Below, one piece after another: positions 31,646-38,411 of a stretch of 64,000 nucleotides of DNA; the first letter of the stretch is position 1; each line of letters begins with the position of its first letter. Origin of the DNA: GWA2-66-18 sp964537395 (lineage in GTDB: Bacteria > Elusimicrobiota > Elusimicrobia > UBA1565 > UBA9628); assembly GCA_964537395.1 (NCBI GenBank), contig CAZIBN010000009.1, positions 1 to 64,000 on the forward strand, read 5' to 3'. The position numbers and the translations under genes were made by a program. The notes beneath the pieces were generated by a model. That model saw nothing but the letters and a program-made list of their open reading frames with translations, was not told the DNA's origin and searched no databases.

Positions 31646-32421
31646 CCCGTTCCTCTCTCCTAAAATCCACGATCCTACGCGCGGGGAAGGTCCTGAGCCG
31701 GCATTTCGGCAAGGTCACGTATAAGCAAAAGCGGCGCGCCGACCTCCTCACGATCGCCGACCTCGAGAGCCAGAAGACCATCCTCGACGCGATCCGGCGC
31801 GCGTTCCCCGAGGACGATTACAAAGCCGAGGAGGACGAGGTCAAGCTGACGGGCGCGGAATATCTCTGGATCATCGATCCGCTCGACGGGACGACGAACT
31901 ACGCCCACGGGTATCCGGTTTCCTGCGTTTCGATAGGGGTCTTGAAAAATGGGGCGCCGCAGCTCGGAGGGGTTTACGATCCGTTCAGGAAGGAGCTTTT
32001 CCTCGCCCAACGGGATAGGGGCGCGACTTTGAACGGCAAAAGATTGGGGGTATCAAAGACGGCCATTATAACGGACTCGCTCCTTATTACCGGCTTCGCG
32101 TATGACCGCGCGGAGCGCGCGGATTATTATTTGGCGCGGTTTAAAGCGTTTATGAAGACTTCGCATGATGTTCGCCGGTCCGGCTCCGCCGCGTTGGACA
32201 TGGCCTGGATCGCGGCCGGACGTGCTGATGGATTTTGGGAGTATGAATTAAATCCATGGGATGTCGCGGCAGGATTGCTCCTCATTCAAGAGGCAGGGGG
32301 GAAAGTCACGGATTTCAACGGCAAAGTTTGGAGTGACTGGAGCTTGATGGGTAAGCGCACTCTTGCCTCCAACGGCTTGATCCACGCGTCGATGTTAAAG
32401 GTCCTTCGGAGGACCCGATGA
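31642..32421 (+). CDS. inositol monophosphatase-family phosphatase
   Basis: A 259-residue Mg-dependent, Li-sensitive sugar phosphatase. It carries the metal motifs AEEDEVKLTGAEYLWIIDPL with DGTTNYAHGYP, and NPWDVAAGLLLIQEAGGKV near the C terminus. Members hydrolyse inositol-1-phosphate, histidinol phosphate, fructose-1,6-bisphosphate or PAP; the exact substrate cannot be told here. The ATG overlaps hemD by 4 nt and the stop overlaps the thiolase start by 4 nt, so the three genes are co-translated. Confidence 0.9.
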   Translation: MTRSSLLKSTILRAGKVLSRHFGKVTYKQKRRADLLTIADLESQKTILDAIRRAFPEDDYKAEEDEVKLTGAEYLWIIDPLDGTTNYAHGYPVSCVSIGVLKNGAPQLGGVYDPFRKELFLAQRDRGATLNGKRLGVSKTAIITDSLLITGFAYDRAERADYYLARFKAFMKTSHDVRRSGSAALDMAWIAAGRADGFWEYELNPWDVAAGLLLIQEAGGKVTDFNGKVWSDWSLMGKRTLASNGLIHASMLKVLRRTR

Positions 32422-33539
32422 ACGAGACCCTGATCATGGCCGGTGCGCGGACTCCGTTCGCGGCGTGGTCCTTCGGATCAACCGGGACGGGAACTCCCGG
32501 AGGCGCCTTAAAAGAGCTCGATCCCCAGGATCTTGCCGCCGCGGCCCTCAAGGGGGCGCTGACGGCCGCGAGCTTAGCGCCGCGCGACATAAACTTTATT
32601 GCCTTCGGCAATATGTATCAGGTCGGCCCGCATGGGTGTTATGGCGCGCGTTATGTCGGCGTTCGCGCCGGTTGCCCGCCGGAAACCACCGGTGTCGCCG
32701 TATCACTCGCCTGCGGCACTGGCCTTTTGGCCTTGACCACCGCGGCGAACGCCATTTCCCGGGGTGAGGCCTCGGTCGCCGCCGCCGTGGGCGCCGACGC
32801 CCCGAGCCGCCTGCGGCGGGATATCTTCGTACCGTCATTTACGGATATTTCCTGCGGAAAACATATCGCCAAAACCGCTGAGGAGCGCGCCGGCGAAGCG
32901 AAGCTTTCGCGCGAGGCCATGGATGCCTGGGCGCTGCGTTCCCATGTGAAGTCTCGCGCCGCCGCCAAGCTGCGCGCCGCCGAGATCGTCCCCGTCGCCG
33001 GCGTCTCCGATGACGACGCGATCATGGGAGATCCGACGCCCGATCGCTTCGCGACAGCGAAGCTGTTGTTCAGCGACGGAACCTCCGTGATGACCCATTC
33101 GAACGTACACGGGATCGTGGACGGGGGCGCCGCGCTCATCCTCGCCTCGCCGAAGGCCGCGAAGGGCCGCGCGCTCGGCCGCCTCGTGTCCTCCGCTTTG
33201 GTCGGCGTTCCGCCGGAGCGCATGGCCTACGCCGCCGTGCCCGCCGTCCGCCTGGCCCTGGAGCGCGCCCGCTGGCGCGCCTCCGAGGTCGACGTCTGGG
33301 AGATCAACGAGACCTTCGCGGCCCAGGTCCTTCTCGACAGCGCCGAGCTCGGCCTCGACGCCGCCCGCGTCAACCCCAACGGCGGCGCGATCGCGCTCGG
33401 CCATCCTTTCGGCGCGACGGGCGTGCGCCTCGTCCACACCTTGCTGCTCGAGCTCCGCCGTCAGTCCCGCCGCCACGGCGTCGCCGCCATCAGCGTCGGC
33501 GGCGGCCTCGGCATCGCCGTCTGTGTCGAAGCCCTGTAG
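32418..33539 (+). CDS. thiolase-family protein with altered second catalytic site
   Basis: A 373-residue thiolase. The nucleophile Cys99 is present in SLACGTGLLALTTAANAI, and the His motif VNPNGGAIALGHPFGATGVR is intact. The usual second cysteine, normally CxGGG near the C terminus, is replaced by Ser359 (AAISVGGGLGIAVCVEAL). Classical thiolases use that Cys as general base/acid in acetyl-CoA C-acetyl transfer, so this enzyme may be impaired, altered, or closer to SCP2/ketosynthase-like relatives. It is coupled to the phosphatase gene and ends at a 30-bp inverted repeat. Confidence 0.8.
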   Translation: MNETLIMAGARTPFAAWSFGSTGTGTPGGALKELDPQDLAAAALKGALTAASLAPRDINFIAFGNMYQVGPHGCYGARYVGVRAGCPPETTGVAVSLACGTGLLALTTAANAISRGEASVAAAVGADAPSRLRRDIFVPSFTDISCGKHIAKTAEERAGEAKLSREAMDAWALRSHVKSRAAAKLRAAEIVPVAGVSDDDAIMGDPTPDRFATAKLLFSDGTSVMTHSNVHGIVDGGAALILASPKAAKGRALGRLVSSALVGVPPERMAYAAVPAVRLALERARWRASEVDVWEINETFAAQVLLDSAELGLDAARVNPNGGAIALGHPFGATGVRLVHTLLLELRRQSRRHGVAAISVGGGLGIAVCVEAL

Positions 33540-33615
33540 GTGTCAGGCTTACCGGTATTTGCAGTATTCGGACGATTCGTCGGGAAATACTGCAAATACC
33601 GGTAAGCCTGACACC
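33539..33615. repeat. 30-bp perfect inverted repeat with 17-nt loop
   Basis: Arms 33539-33568 and 33586-33615 are exact reverse complements, beginning GGTGTCAGGCTTACCGGTAT. The loop itself contains GACGA-T-TCGTC. The left arm overlaps the last base of the thiolase stop. The outer edge GCCTGACACCTTTT recurs at 35792. It looks like a REP/MITE-type element and could also end transcription of the hemD-thiolase operon. Confidence 0.85.
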
Positions 33616-33643
33616 TTTTGAAACCTTCGGGGCTCCGTTTACG

Positions 33644-33649
33644 TAATAT
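33644..33649 (+). promoter_or_regulatory. -10-like box before the ECF sigma gene
   Basis: TAATAT ends 8 nt before the GTG at 33658. TTGAAA occurs at 33618-33623 but with a 20-nt spacer, which is too long for a standard promoter. No SD is visible. Confidence 0.3.
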
Positions 33650-33657
33650 TGAGTGCC

Positions 33658-34242
33658 GTGAGCGAACCCCTCGACACCGACGCTGACCTCGTCCGACGCT
33701 GCCTCGCGGGCGGGGAAGCCGGCTATGCCGTCCTGCTGGAGCGGCATCAGGGCCGCATCTATTCCTTTCTTCTTCGGCTGGTCGGCGACACCCATGATGC
33801 CGAGGACCTCGCGCAGATCGTCTTCCTTAAGGCCTTCCGCTCCCTTGAATCGTTCGATCAGAGCCGAGCCTTCCACTCCTGGCTATTTGCCATCGCCCAT
33901 CACGCCGCGCTCGATTTCCTCCGCGCCCGAAAGGTCAATCTCTCTCTCGACCACGACGAGGACCCGATCGACCCGGCCGATGAAGCGGACGGCCCCGAGC
34001 GCCTCTCTGAGATAGCTATCGACGGGGCCCTTCTGCAACGCTTGATTGCGGCCCTGCCTCCTCTTTACCGCGAGGCACTCCTGCTGCGCCACATCGAAGG
34101 GCTCAGCGTCGAGGATGTTGCTGTTTCCCTCGGCATTCCCGAGGGCACCGTGAAGATCCGCCTGTTCCGGGCGCGCGAGTTGATGCGCCGGAAGTGGGAA
34201 GCGTTCGAAAAAGATGAAACCCAGGAGGCGCCCCGTCCGTAA
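33658..34242 (+). CDS. ECF-type RNA polymerase sigma factor
   Basis: A 194-residue group-4 sigma factor. Region 2 is seen in LVGDTHDAEDLAQIVFLKAF followed by RAFHSWLFAIAHHAALDFLR, and region 4 in ALPPLYREALLLRHIEGLSV with EDVAVSLGIPEGTVKIRLFR. The start is taken as GTG at 33658 (VSEPLDTDAD); TTG at 33649 is an in-frame alternative. An anti-sigma gene with a zinc-binding HxxxCxxC motif follows at once, so activity is probably held in check by it until an envelope signal arrives. The bactofilin-like gene downstream is the obvious candidate target and effector. Confidence 0.92.
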   Translation: MSEPLDTDADLVRRCLAGGEAGYAVLLERHQGRIYSFLLRLVGDTHDAEDLAQIVFLKAFRSLESFDQSRAFHSWLFAIAHHAALDFLRARKVNLSLDHDEDPIDPADEADGPERLSEIAIDGALLQRLIAALPPLYREALLLRHIEGLSVEDVAVSLGIPEGTVKIRLFRARELMRRKWEAFEKDETQEAPRP

Positions 34243-34256
34243 TGAGGGGTAGAGCC

Positions 34257-34757
34257 ATGAACTGTGATAAAGCCCGACGCCGGATCAGCGAGACGCTCGA
34301 TGGAGCGAGCCAGGACGCCGCCTTGTCCGGGCACCTCGAGTCCTGCGCCGCCTGCTCCCGTGTCCTCGCCCGCTCCCGATCTCTGAACGCGGCGCTCGCC
34401 TCGCTGCCCCAGCTGCGCCCGAGCGCCGCGTTCAGCTCAGGCGTGCTCGCGTCCCTGGCGATGGAGCGGCGCCAGGCGGCCGCGCCCGTGTGGCCGCTCG
34501 CCGCGGCCCTGGCGATCTCCTCGACAGCCCTCGCGGCCGGCGCCATGAGCCTGACGATCTCGATTCCTCAGATCGCGGCCCAGGCGGCCAGGCTCGCCGC
34601 CGTGCTTCAGTGGGCCGGCCATCTGGCGCTTCAGGCTCTGCCGGCGCCGCGCGCTGGCGCAGAGCTCTCCGCGGCGATGGTGATGGCCGTCGCGCTGTTC
34701 CTCACGATCTCGATGCCCCACGCGCACAAGACCCGACTGAATGGAGCTAAATCATGA
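34257..34757 (+). CDS. zinc-finger anti-sigma factor
   Basis: A 166-residue membrane protein. The N-terminal ZAS/zf-HC2-like domain is MNCDKARRRISETLDGASQD with HLESCAACSRVL, giving the HxxxCxxC zinc site. Two hydrophobic segments follow (WPLAAALAISSTALAAGAMS; LSAAMVMAVALFLTISM). The ATG at 34257 is preceded by GAGGGG and gives the expected N terminus; an ATG at 34242 overlaps the sigma stop and would add five residues. It presumably sequesters the adjacent ECF sigma factor at the membrane. Confidence 0.87.
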   Translation: MNCDKARRRISETLDGASQDAALSGHLESCAACSRVLARSRSLNAALASLPQLRPSAAFSSGVLASLAMERRQAAAPVWPLAAALAISSTALAAGAMSLTISIPQIAAQAARLAAVLQWAGHLALQALPAPRAGAELSAAMVMAVALFLTISMPHAHKTRLNGAKS

Positions 34758-35797
34758 ATTCCCGCCTTCTTCTCGTCGCCGCCCTGCTCGCCTTGACCGC
34801 GCCCGCCCGCGCTCTCTCATTGGGCAGCGAGGACCCGAACGTGCGCAAGGGAGACTACACCGTCGAGAAAGGCAAGACCTTCGAGGGCGATCTCGCCGCG
34901 AAAGGCGCGGTCACGGTGAAGGGCCTCGTGACCGGCGACTGCGTCGCTTACGGCGGCCCACTGGTCATCGAGGGCGAATGCCGCGGCGAAGCGGCGTCCT
35001 TCGGTGGACCCACGCGCGTCTCCGGAAAGGTCGGGCGCGACCTCGCGTCCTACGGCGGACCGGTGGACGTGTCCGGGAGCGCCGGAGGAGACGTCTCCCT
35101 GTTCGGCGGCGACCTGACCCTTCGCTCCTCCGCGACGGTCGAGGGCGCGGTCTCTATCTTCGGAGGCAAGCTCATTCAGGAAAGCGGCTCGAGCATCCGC
35201 GGCGAGATCCACAACTTCAGCTCTCCTCTGGCCGGGTCGGTCGGGCGGGGAATCTCTCAGGCCGTGACGAGGGGGGAGCGCAGAGCGCGCTATGAGGGCG
35301 CGCCGAAGAAGGCGCTGATCTCCGGTTTTCTCGTCAGCTTGTGCCTGCTTCCCTTCCTTCTGACCCTATTCTTCCCTAAGCAGGTCGAAGAAGTCGCCGC
35401 GGCCGCGTCGTCAGACTTCTGGCGCGCCCTCGGCACCGGACTTCTCATCGAGATGGCGATCGTGCCGGCCACCGTGGCGCTGGCCGTTTCCGTGATCGGC
35501 ATCCCGTTCATCCCCGTGGCCTATGCGGCGCTCACGGCGGCGTTCATCATGGGCCTGGGAGCCTTCTTCCTTCTGATGGCTCGGCGCGTCTGCCTCAACC
35601 ACGGCAAGCCCGCCCCGTCCACGATCAGCGCCGTCGGCTACGCCGGCGCCGCGACCGCGGGGATCTCGATCGCGGGAGGCCTCATTCCGGTCGTCGGCGG
35701 CATCCTCGGCCTCGCGCTGTTCCTGACGCTGTGCTGCGGCATGACGCTCGGCCTCGGCGCGGTCTGGCTCACGCGCTTCGGCACCCGCCCGGCCTGA
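34754..35797 (+). CDS. exported bactofilin-like beta-helix protein with C-terminal membrane domain
   Basis: A 347-residue protein. A signal peptide (LLLVAALLALTAPARA) is followed by repeated short beta segments of bactofilin/polymer-forming type: AKGAVTVKGLVTGDCVAYGG, VIEGECRGEAASFGGPTRVS, GKVGRDLASYGGPVDVSGSA. From about residue 190 there are four or five helices (SGFLVSLCLLPFLLTLFF, GLLIEMAIVPATVALAVSVI). Ordinary bactofilins are cytoplasmic and lack both features, so here the helix would face the periplasm. It overlaps the anti-sigma gene by 4 nt and is probably under the ECF sigma factor. Confidence 0.78.
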   Translation: MNSRLLLVAALLALTAPARALSLGSEDPNVRKGDYTVEKGKTFEGDLAAKGAVTVKGLVTGDCVAYGGPLVIEGECRGEAASFGGPTRVSGKVGRDLASYGGPVDVSGSAGGDVSLFGGDLTLRSSATVEGAVSIFGGKLIQESGSSIRGEIHNFSSPLAGSVGRGISQAVTRGERRARYEGAPKKALISGFLVSLCLLPFLLTLFFPKQVEEVAAAASSDFWRALGTGLLIEMAIVPATVALAVSVIGIPFIPVAYAALTAAFIMGLGAFFLLMARRVCLNHGKPAPSTISAVGYAGAATAGISIAGGLIPVVGGILGLALFLTLCCGMTLGLGAVWLTRFGTRPA

Positions 35798-35805
35798 CAC
35801 CTTTT
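35792..35805. repeat. orphan edge of the 33539-33615 inverted repeat
   Basis: GCCTGACACCTTTT is identical to 33606-33619, the right edge of the large inverted repeat plus its flank. As at the first site it lies at a stop codon (TGA at 35795). It could be a remnant or an insertion target of the same element. Confidence 0.45.
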
Positions 35806-35809
35806 CCGC

Positions 35810-36787
35810 CTAAAAGCGGAAGGCGATGGTGAGGCGGTTGAGGGAGCCGAGGTCGCCGAAGGGGATCCAGGCGTAGTCGAGGCGCAGCGCGGAGAAGTCG
35901 AAGCCCGCGCCGGCGGAGAAACCGACGAAGCCGTCGATGCCGCGCGTGCGGTTCTGGTCGTAGCCGCCGCGCACGCTGACGATCCAGGGCTTGGCGGAGC
36001 CGATCTTCGAGGCGGGGATGCGCCCTTCGACTCCGAGGGAGGCGTAGGGATCCTGGTCGACGGGCAGATTGATGTCGAGGCCGGCGTCGAAGGTCGGGGA
36101 CACGCGCCACAGGCCGCCGGCGCGGATACGCGCCGGGAGCGGATCGGAGGAGCTTCCAAGCTTGAGGGGCGGCCCGATGTTCTGGATCGAAAGGCCGACG
36201 TCGAGCGGGCCGTCGCTGATCTCGGCGACGTGCTTGGCGAGCAGGCCGAAGTCCACGGCGGCGGTCATGCCGCTGCGGTCGTCGAGCTGGGAGCGGATGA
36301 TCTTAAGGCCGCCCGCGAGCGAAAGGGGGCCGATCAAGCGGCGCCCGTACCAGGCGCCGAGCGCCAGGTCCGACGGCGTGAACTTGCCGGTCGAGTCGCC
36401 GAGCGAGTTGTACGCAGTCTGCGCGCCCTGTGACGCGTAGAGCAGGCCGGCAGCGAAGGCGCCGTCGCGGCCGAGAGGGCGCGCGTAGGCGACCGAACCG
36501 GTGTAGGATGACTCGAGCAGGGCGTCGTAGCCCAGGGCGACCTCGCTCGGAGCCTCGGCCGCGATGCGCGAGAGCGACGCGGGATTGAGGAACACGGCCT
36601 CGGCTCCGGCGCCCGCGGCGGCGGAGATGCCGCCCATCGCCGAGGCGCGCGCGCCGCCCGGCGTCTTCAGGAAAACGGCGCTCGTGGTTCCGGCCGCGCG
36701 CGAGGAGAACGCTCCGCTGGGAAAGAGGCCGGCGCGGACGGGGATCGCGGCGACGGCGAATGCGACGAAAAGGGCTAGACGGGCCAG
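35810..36787 (-). CDS. PorV/PorQ-like outer-membrane beta-barrel protein, start codon uncertain
   Basis: An outer-membrane barrel of the PorV-like type. Landmarks are FLKTPGGARASAMGGISAAA with NPASLSRI just after, alternating beta strands such as VALGYDALLESSYTGSVAYA and WIVSVRGGYDQNRTRGIDGF, and a C-terminal aromatic RLTIAFRF. The first ATG in frame (36637) would cut off the conserved N-terminal strand. The frame upstream encodes a convincing signal peptide (RLALFVAFAVAAIPVRA), but between it and a stop only CTG at 36787 could serve as a near-cognate start. That CTG overlaps the upstream gene by 13 nt, which would favour coupling. The CTG start is a hypothesis. Confidence 0.68.
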   Translation of the reverse strand: MARLALFVAFAVAAIPVRAGLFPSGAFSSRAAGTTSAVFLKTPGGARASAMGGISAAAGAGAEAVFLNPASLSRIAAEAPSEVALGYDALLESSYTGSVAYARPLGRDGAFAAGLLYASQGAQTAYNSLGDSTGKFTPSDLALGAWYGRRLIGPLSLAGGLKIIRSQLDDRSGMTAAVDFGLLAKHVAEISDGPLDVGLSIQNIGPPLKLGSSSDPLPARIRAGGLWRVSPTFDAGLDINLPVDQDPYASLGVEGRIPASKIGSAKPWIVSVRGGYDQNRTRGIDGFVGFSAGAGFDFSALRLDYAWIPFGDLGSLNRLTIAFRF

Positions 36788-37638
36788 ACCGGCCCCCGCC
36801 GCGGCTTTTCTTCAGGCGGCGGCTCCGGCAACGCCGAAGCAGGCTCCGGCTCCGCGACCGCAGCCACGGGTTCAGCCTTGACAGGCTCGGGAGCGACGAG
36901 CGCGCTCAGATCCATACGGATCGTCTCATCAGGAGACGGCGCGACCTTCAGCTCCGGAATGGCGTCCGGCGCAGGCGGCGGCAGAACCTCGACGATGGGC
37001 TCGGGAGCGGGCTCGGCCGCAACGGGCTCGGGCTCAGGCGCCAGCACCACAGGAGCGGGCTCGGGCACCGGCTCCGGCGCCGGGGCCTTCTCGGCCTTGC
37101 GGGATTTCTTCGGAGCGGGCTCCGGCTCCGCCGGAGCCGCGGCCTTCATGCTTTCGACGGCCTGCGTCAATTCGCCCAAACGGGCGATCAGCGCCTCGTC
37201 GCGCGTGGAAACAGAAGCGAGCTCGTCATCGACGCGCTTGGCCAGCGAGCGCAGGTCCTTGTGAAGATCGGCGAGCTCGACCTTGATGTTTTGAAGATAG
37301 ACGACGGCAGGGCTGATGCCGCCGGTCGAGTTCGCCATATCCTTGCGGCGATCAGGCCCGGCGTACTCGCCTTCGGCCTTCGGCTTGGGCTCAGCCTTCG
37401 CCTCGGGCTTATCCGTGTGCGAGACGATCCGCGCGGCGGGAGCGTCCTCAGGGATGTACACCGGACGGATGGCCGCGGGAGCGGAGACTTCCTTATCGGC
37501 GCCCTGCTCGCCATCGGTGACATCCGCCGCCTCGGAGGCGACGTGATACTGGCCGAGAAGAAAGAAGAAAAGGATCCCGCTGACCAGGAGCCCCGCCGAC
37601 GAAATGTAGAACCAGCCGTCCGCCCATAATCCCATCAT
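36775..37638 (-). CDS. single-pass membrane protein with coiled coil and Pro/Glu/Ala-rich tail
   Basis: A 287-residue protein of unknown family. It starts MMGLWADGWFYISSAGLLVS with one helix (about 10-30). A charged linker follows, then a helical segment predicted to coil (VVYLQNIKVELADLHKDLRS with AKRVDDELASVSTRDEALIA). The last 120 residues are a Pro/Glu/Ala-Val tail with repeated PEP motifs (APAPEPVPEPAPVVLAPEPE), as in TonB-like periplasm-spanning linkers. It lacks a TonB C-terminal domain. It overlaps the PorV-like gene and may link inner and outer membranes. Confidence 0.7.
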   Translation of the reverse strand: MMGLWADGWFYISSAGLLVSGILFFFLLGQYHVASEAADVTDGEQGADKEVSAPAAIRPVYIPEDAPAARIVSHTDKPEAKAEPKPKAEGEYAGPDRRKDMANSTGGISPAVVYLQNIKVELADLHKDLRSLAKRVDDELASVSTRDEALIARLGELTQAVESMKAAAPAEPEPAPKKSRKAEKAPAPEPVPEPAPVVLAPEPEPVAAEPAPEPIVEVLPPPAPDAIPELKVAPSPDETIRMDLSALVAPEPVKAEPVAAVAEPEPASALPEPPPEEKPRRGPVWPV

Positions 37639-37708
37639 AAAGGAATGGTATCCGTACCGGGGGGGAAAGTCAATCGAAGTAACGCGGTCACGCGGTTATT
37701 AGAAGAAG

Positions 37709-37714
37709 TATAAT
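37709..37714 (+). promoter_or_regulatory. consensus -10 box 6 nt before the phosphopantetheinyl transferase gene
   Basis: A perfect TATAAT ends 6 nt before the ATG at 37721. With the usual 6-7 nt to the transcription start, the mRNA would begin at the start codon. No SD is possible in the interval ACGCGT. Confidence 0.55.
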
Positions 37715-37720
37715 ACGCGT

Positions 37721-38404
37721 ATGGTGACGAGCCGGCCGCCGTACCGCCTCGCCTTTTGCCCGCGCCACGAGGCGGAAAGGACCCTATCCGAGCCCGCCGA
37801 GCTCCGCGCGCGCTTCAGCCTCGCGGAACGGGCCGAGCTCGAAGCGTTGCCGGAGCGCCGCAAGCTCGACCGGGTCGCGGGACGCCTCGCGGCCAAACGC
37901 GCGCTCGCCGCGCACTTTCTCGGCGAACACGGCTGGGAAGCGGAGGCCGCCGAGCTTGAGATCTCCAACGACGACGCCGGACGCCCGCTCCTGACCTTGC
38001 CGGAAGGAGCGCCGGCCCCCGCGCCGTCATTCTCGATCTCGCATTGCGCACAGGGCGGCGCCGCCGCCGTCGCCGCGCCCGGACGCTTCGTCGGCGTGGA
38101 TATCGAGACGATCGTCCCGCGCCCGGCCGAGGTCATCGCGTTCGTCGCTTCGCCCGGCGAGCTCGCGGCGGGCCCGTCCGATCCGGAAGGCCAGGCCCGG
38201 CTTTGGACGGGGAAGGAAGCAACTCTGAAACTGCTGGGGCTTGGGCTCGACGCGGACGCGCGTGCCGTCCGCCCCGAAGCCGACGGCGTGACTTTGACGG
38301 GCGTACCCGCGAAGGCGTGGGCCGACCTCGGCTCGCCGCGAGTACGGCTGGACTACGACGGCGTGAAAGGCGCGCGCATCGCCGTCGCCTACACGGGAGA
38401 CTAA
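37721..38404 (+). CDS. 4'-phosphopantetheinyl transferase-superfamily protein
   Basis: A 227-residue Sfp-type enzyme that transfers phosphopantetheine from CoA to carrier proteins. The motifs are in order: RVAGRLAAKRALAAHFLGEH, SISHCAQGGAAAVAAP, the metal-binding VGVDIETIVPRP, and LWTGKEATLKLLGLGL with the catalytic KEA. The length is normal for this class. The following gene is an acyl-CoA carboxylase subunit, a loose metabolic link to fatty-acid or polyketide chemistry. No polyketide or peptide synthetase is in the window. Confidence 0.87.
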   Translation: MVTSRPPYRLAFCPRHEAERTLSEPAELRARFSLAERAELEALPERRKLDRVAGRLAAKRALAAHFLGEHGWEAEAAELEISNDDAGRPLLTLPEGAPAPAPSFSISHCAQGGAAAVAAPGRFVGVDIETIVPRPAEVIAFVASPGELAAGPSDPEGQARLWTGKEATLKLLGLGLDADARAVRPEADGVTLTGVPAKAWADLGSPRVRLDYDGVKGARIAVAYTGD

Positions 38405-38411
38405 GAACACT

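Noticed and set aside
36900..37140. Repeat array in the Pro/Glu/Ala-rich tail
   Set aside because: The periodic GGCTC/GAGCC pattern follows PEP-type amino-acid repeats in frame; no conserved repeat-spacer structure as in CRISPR.
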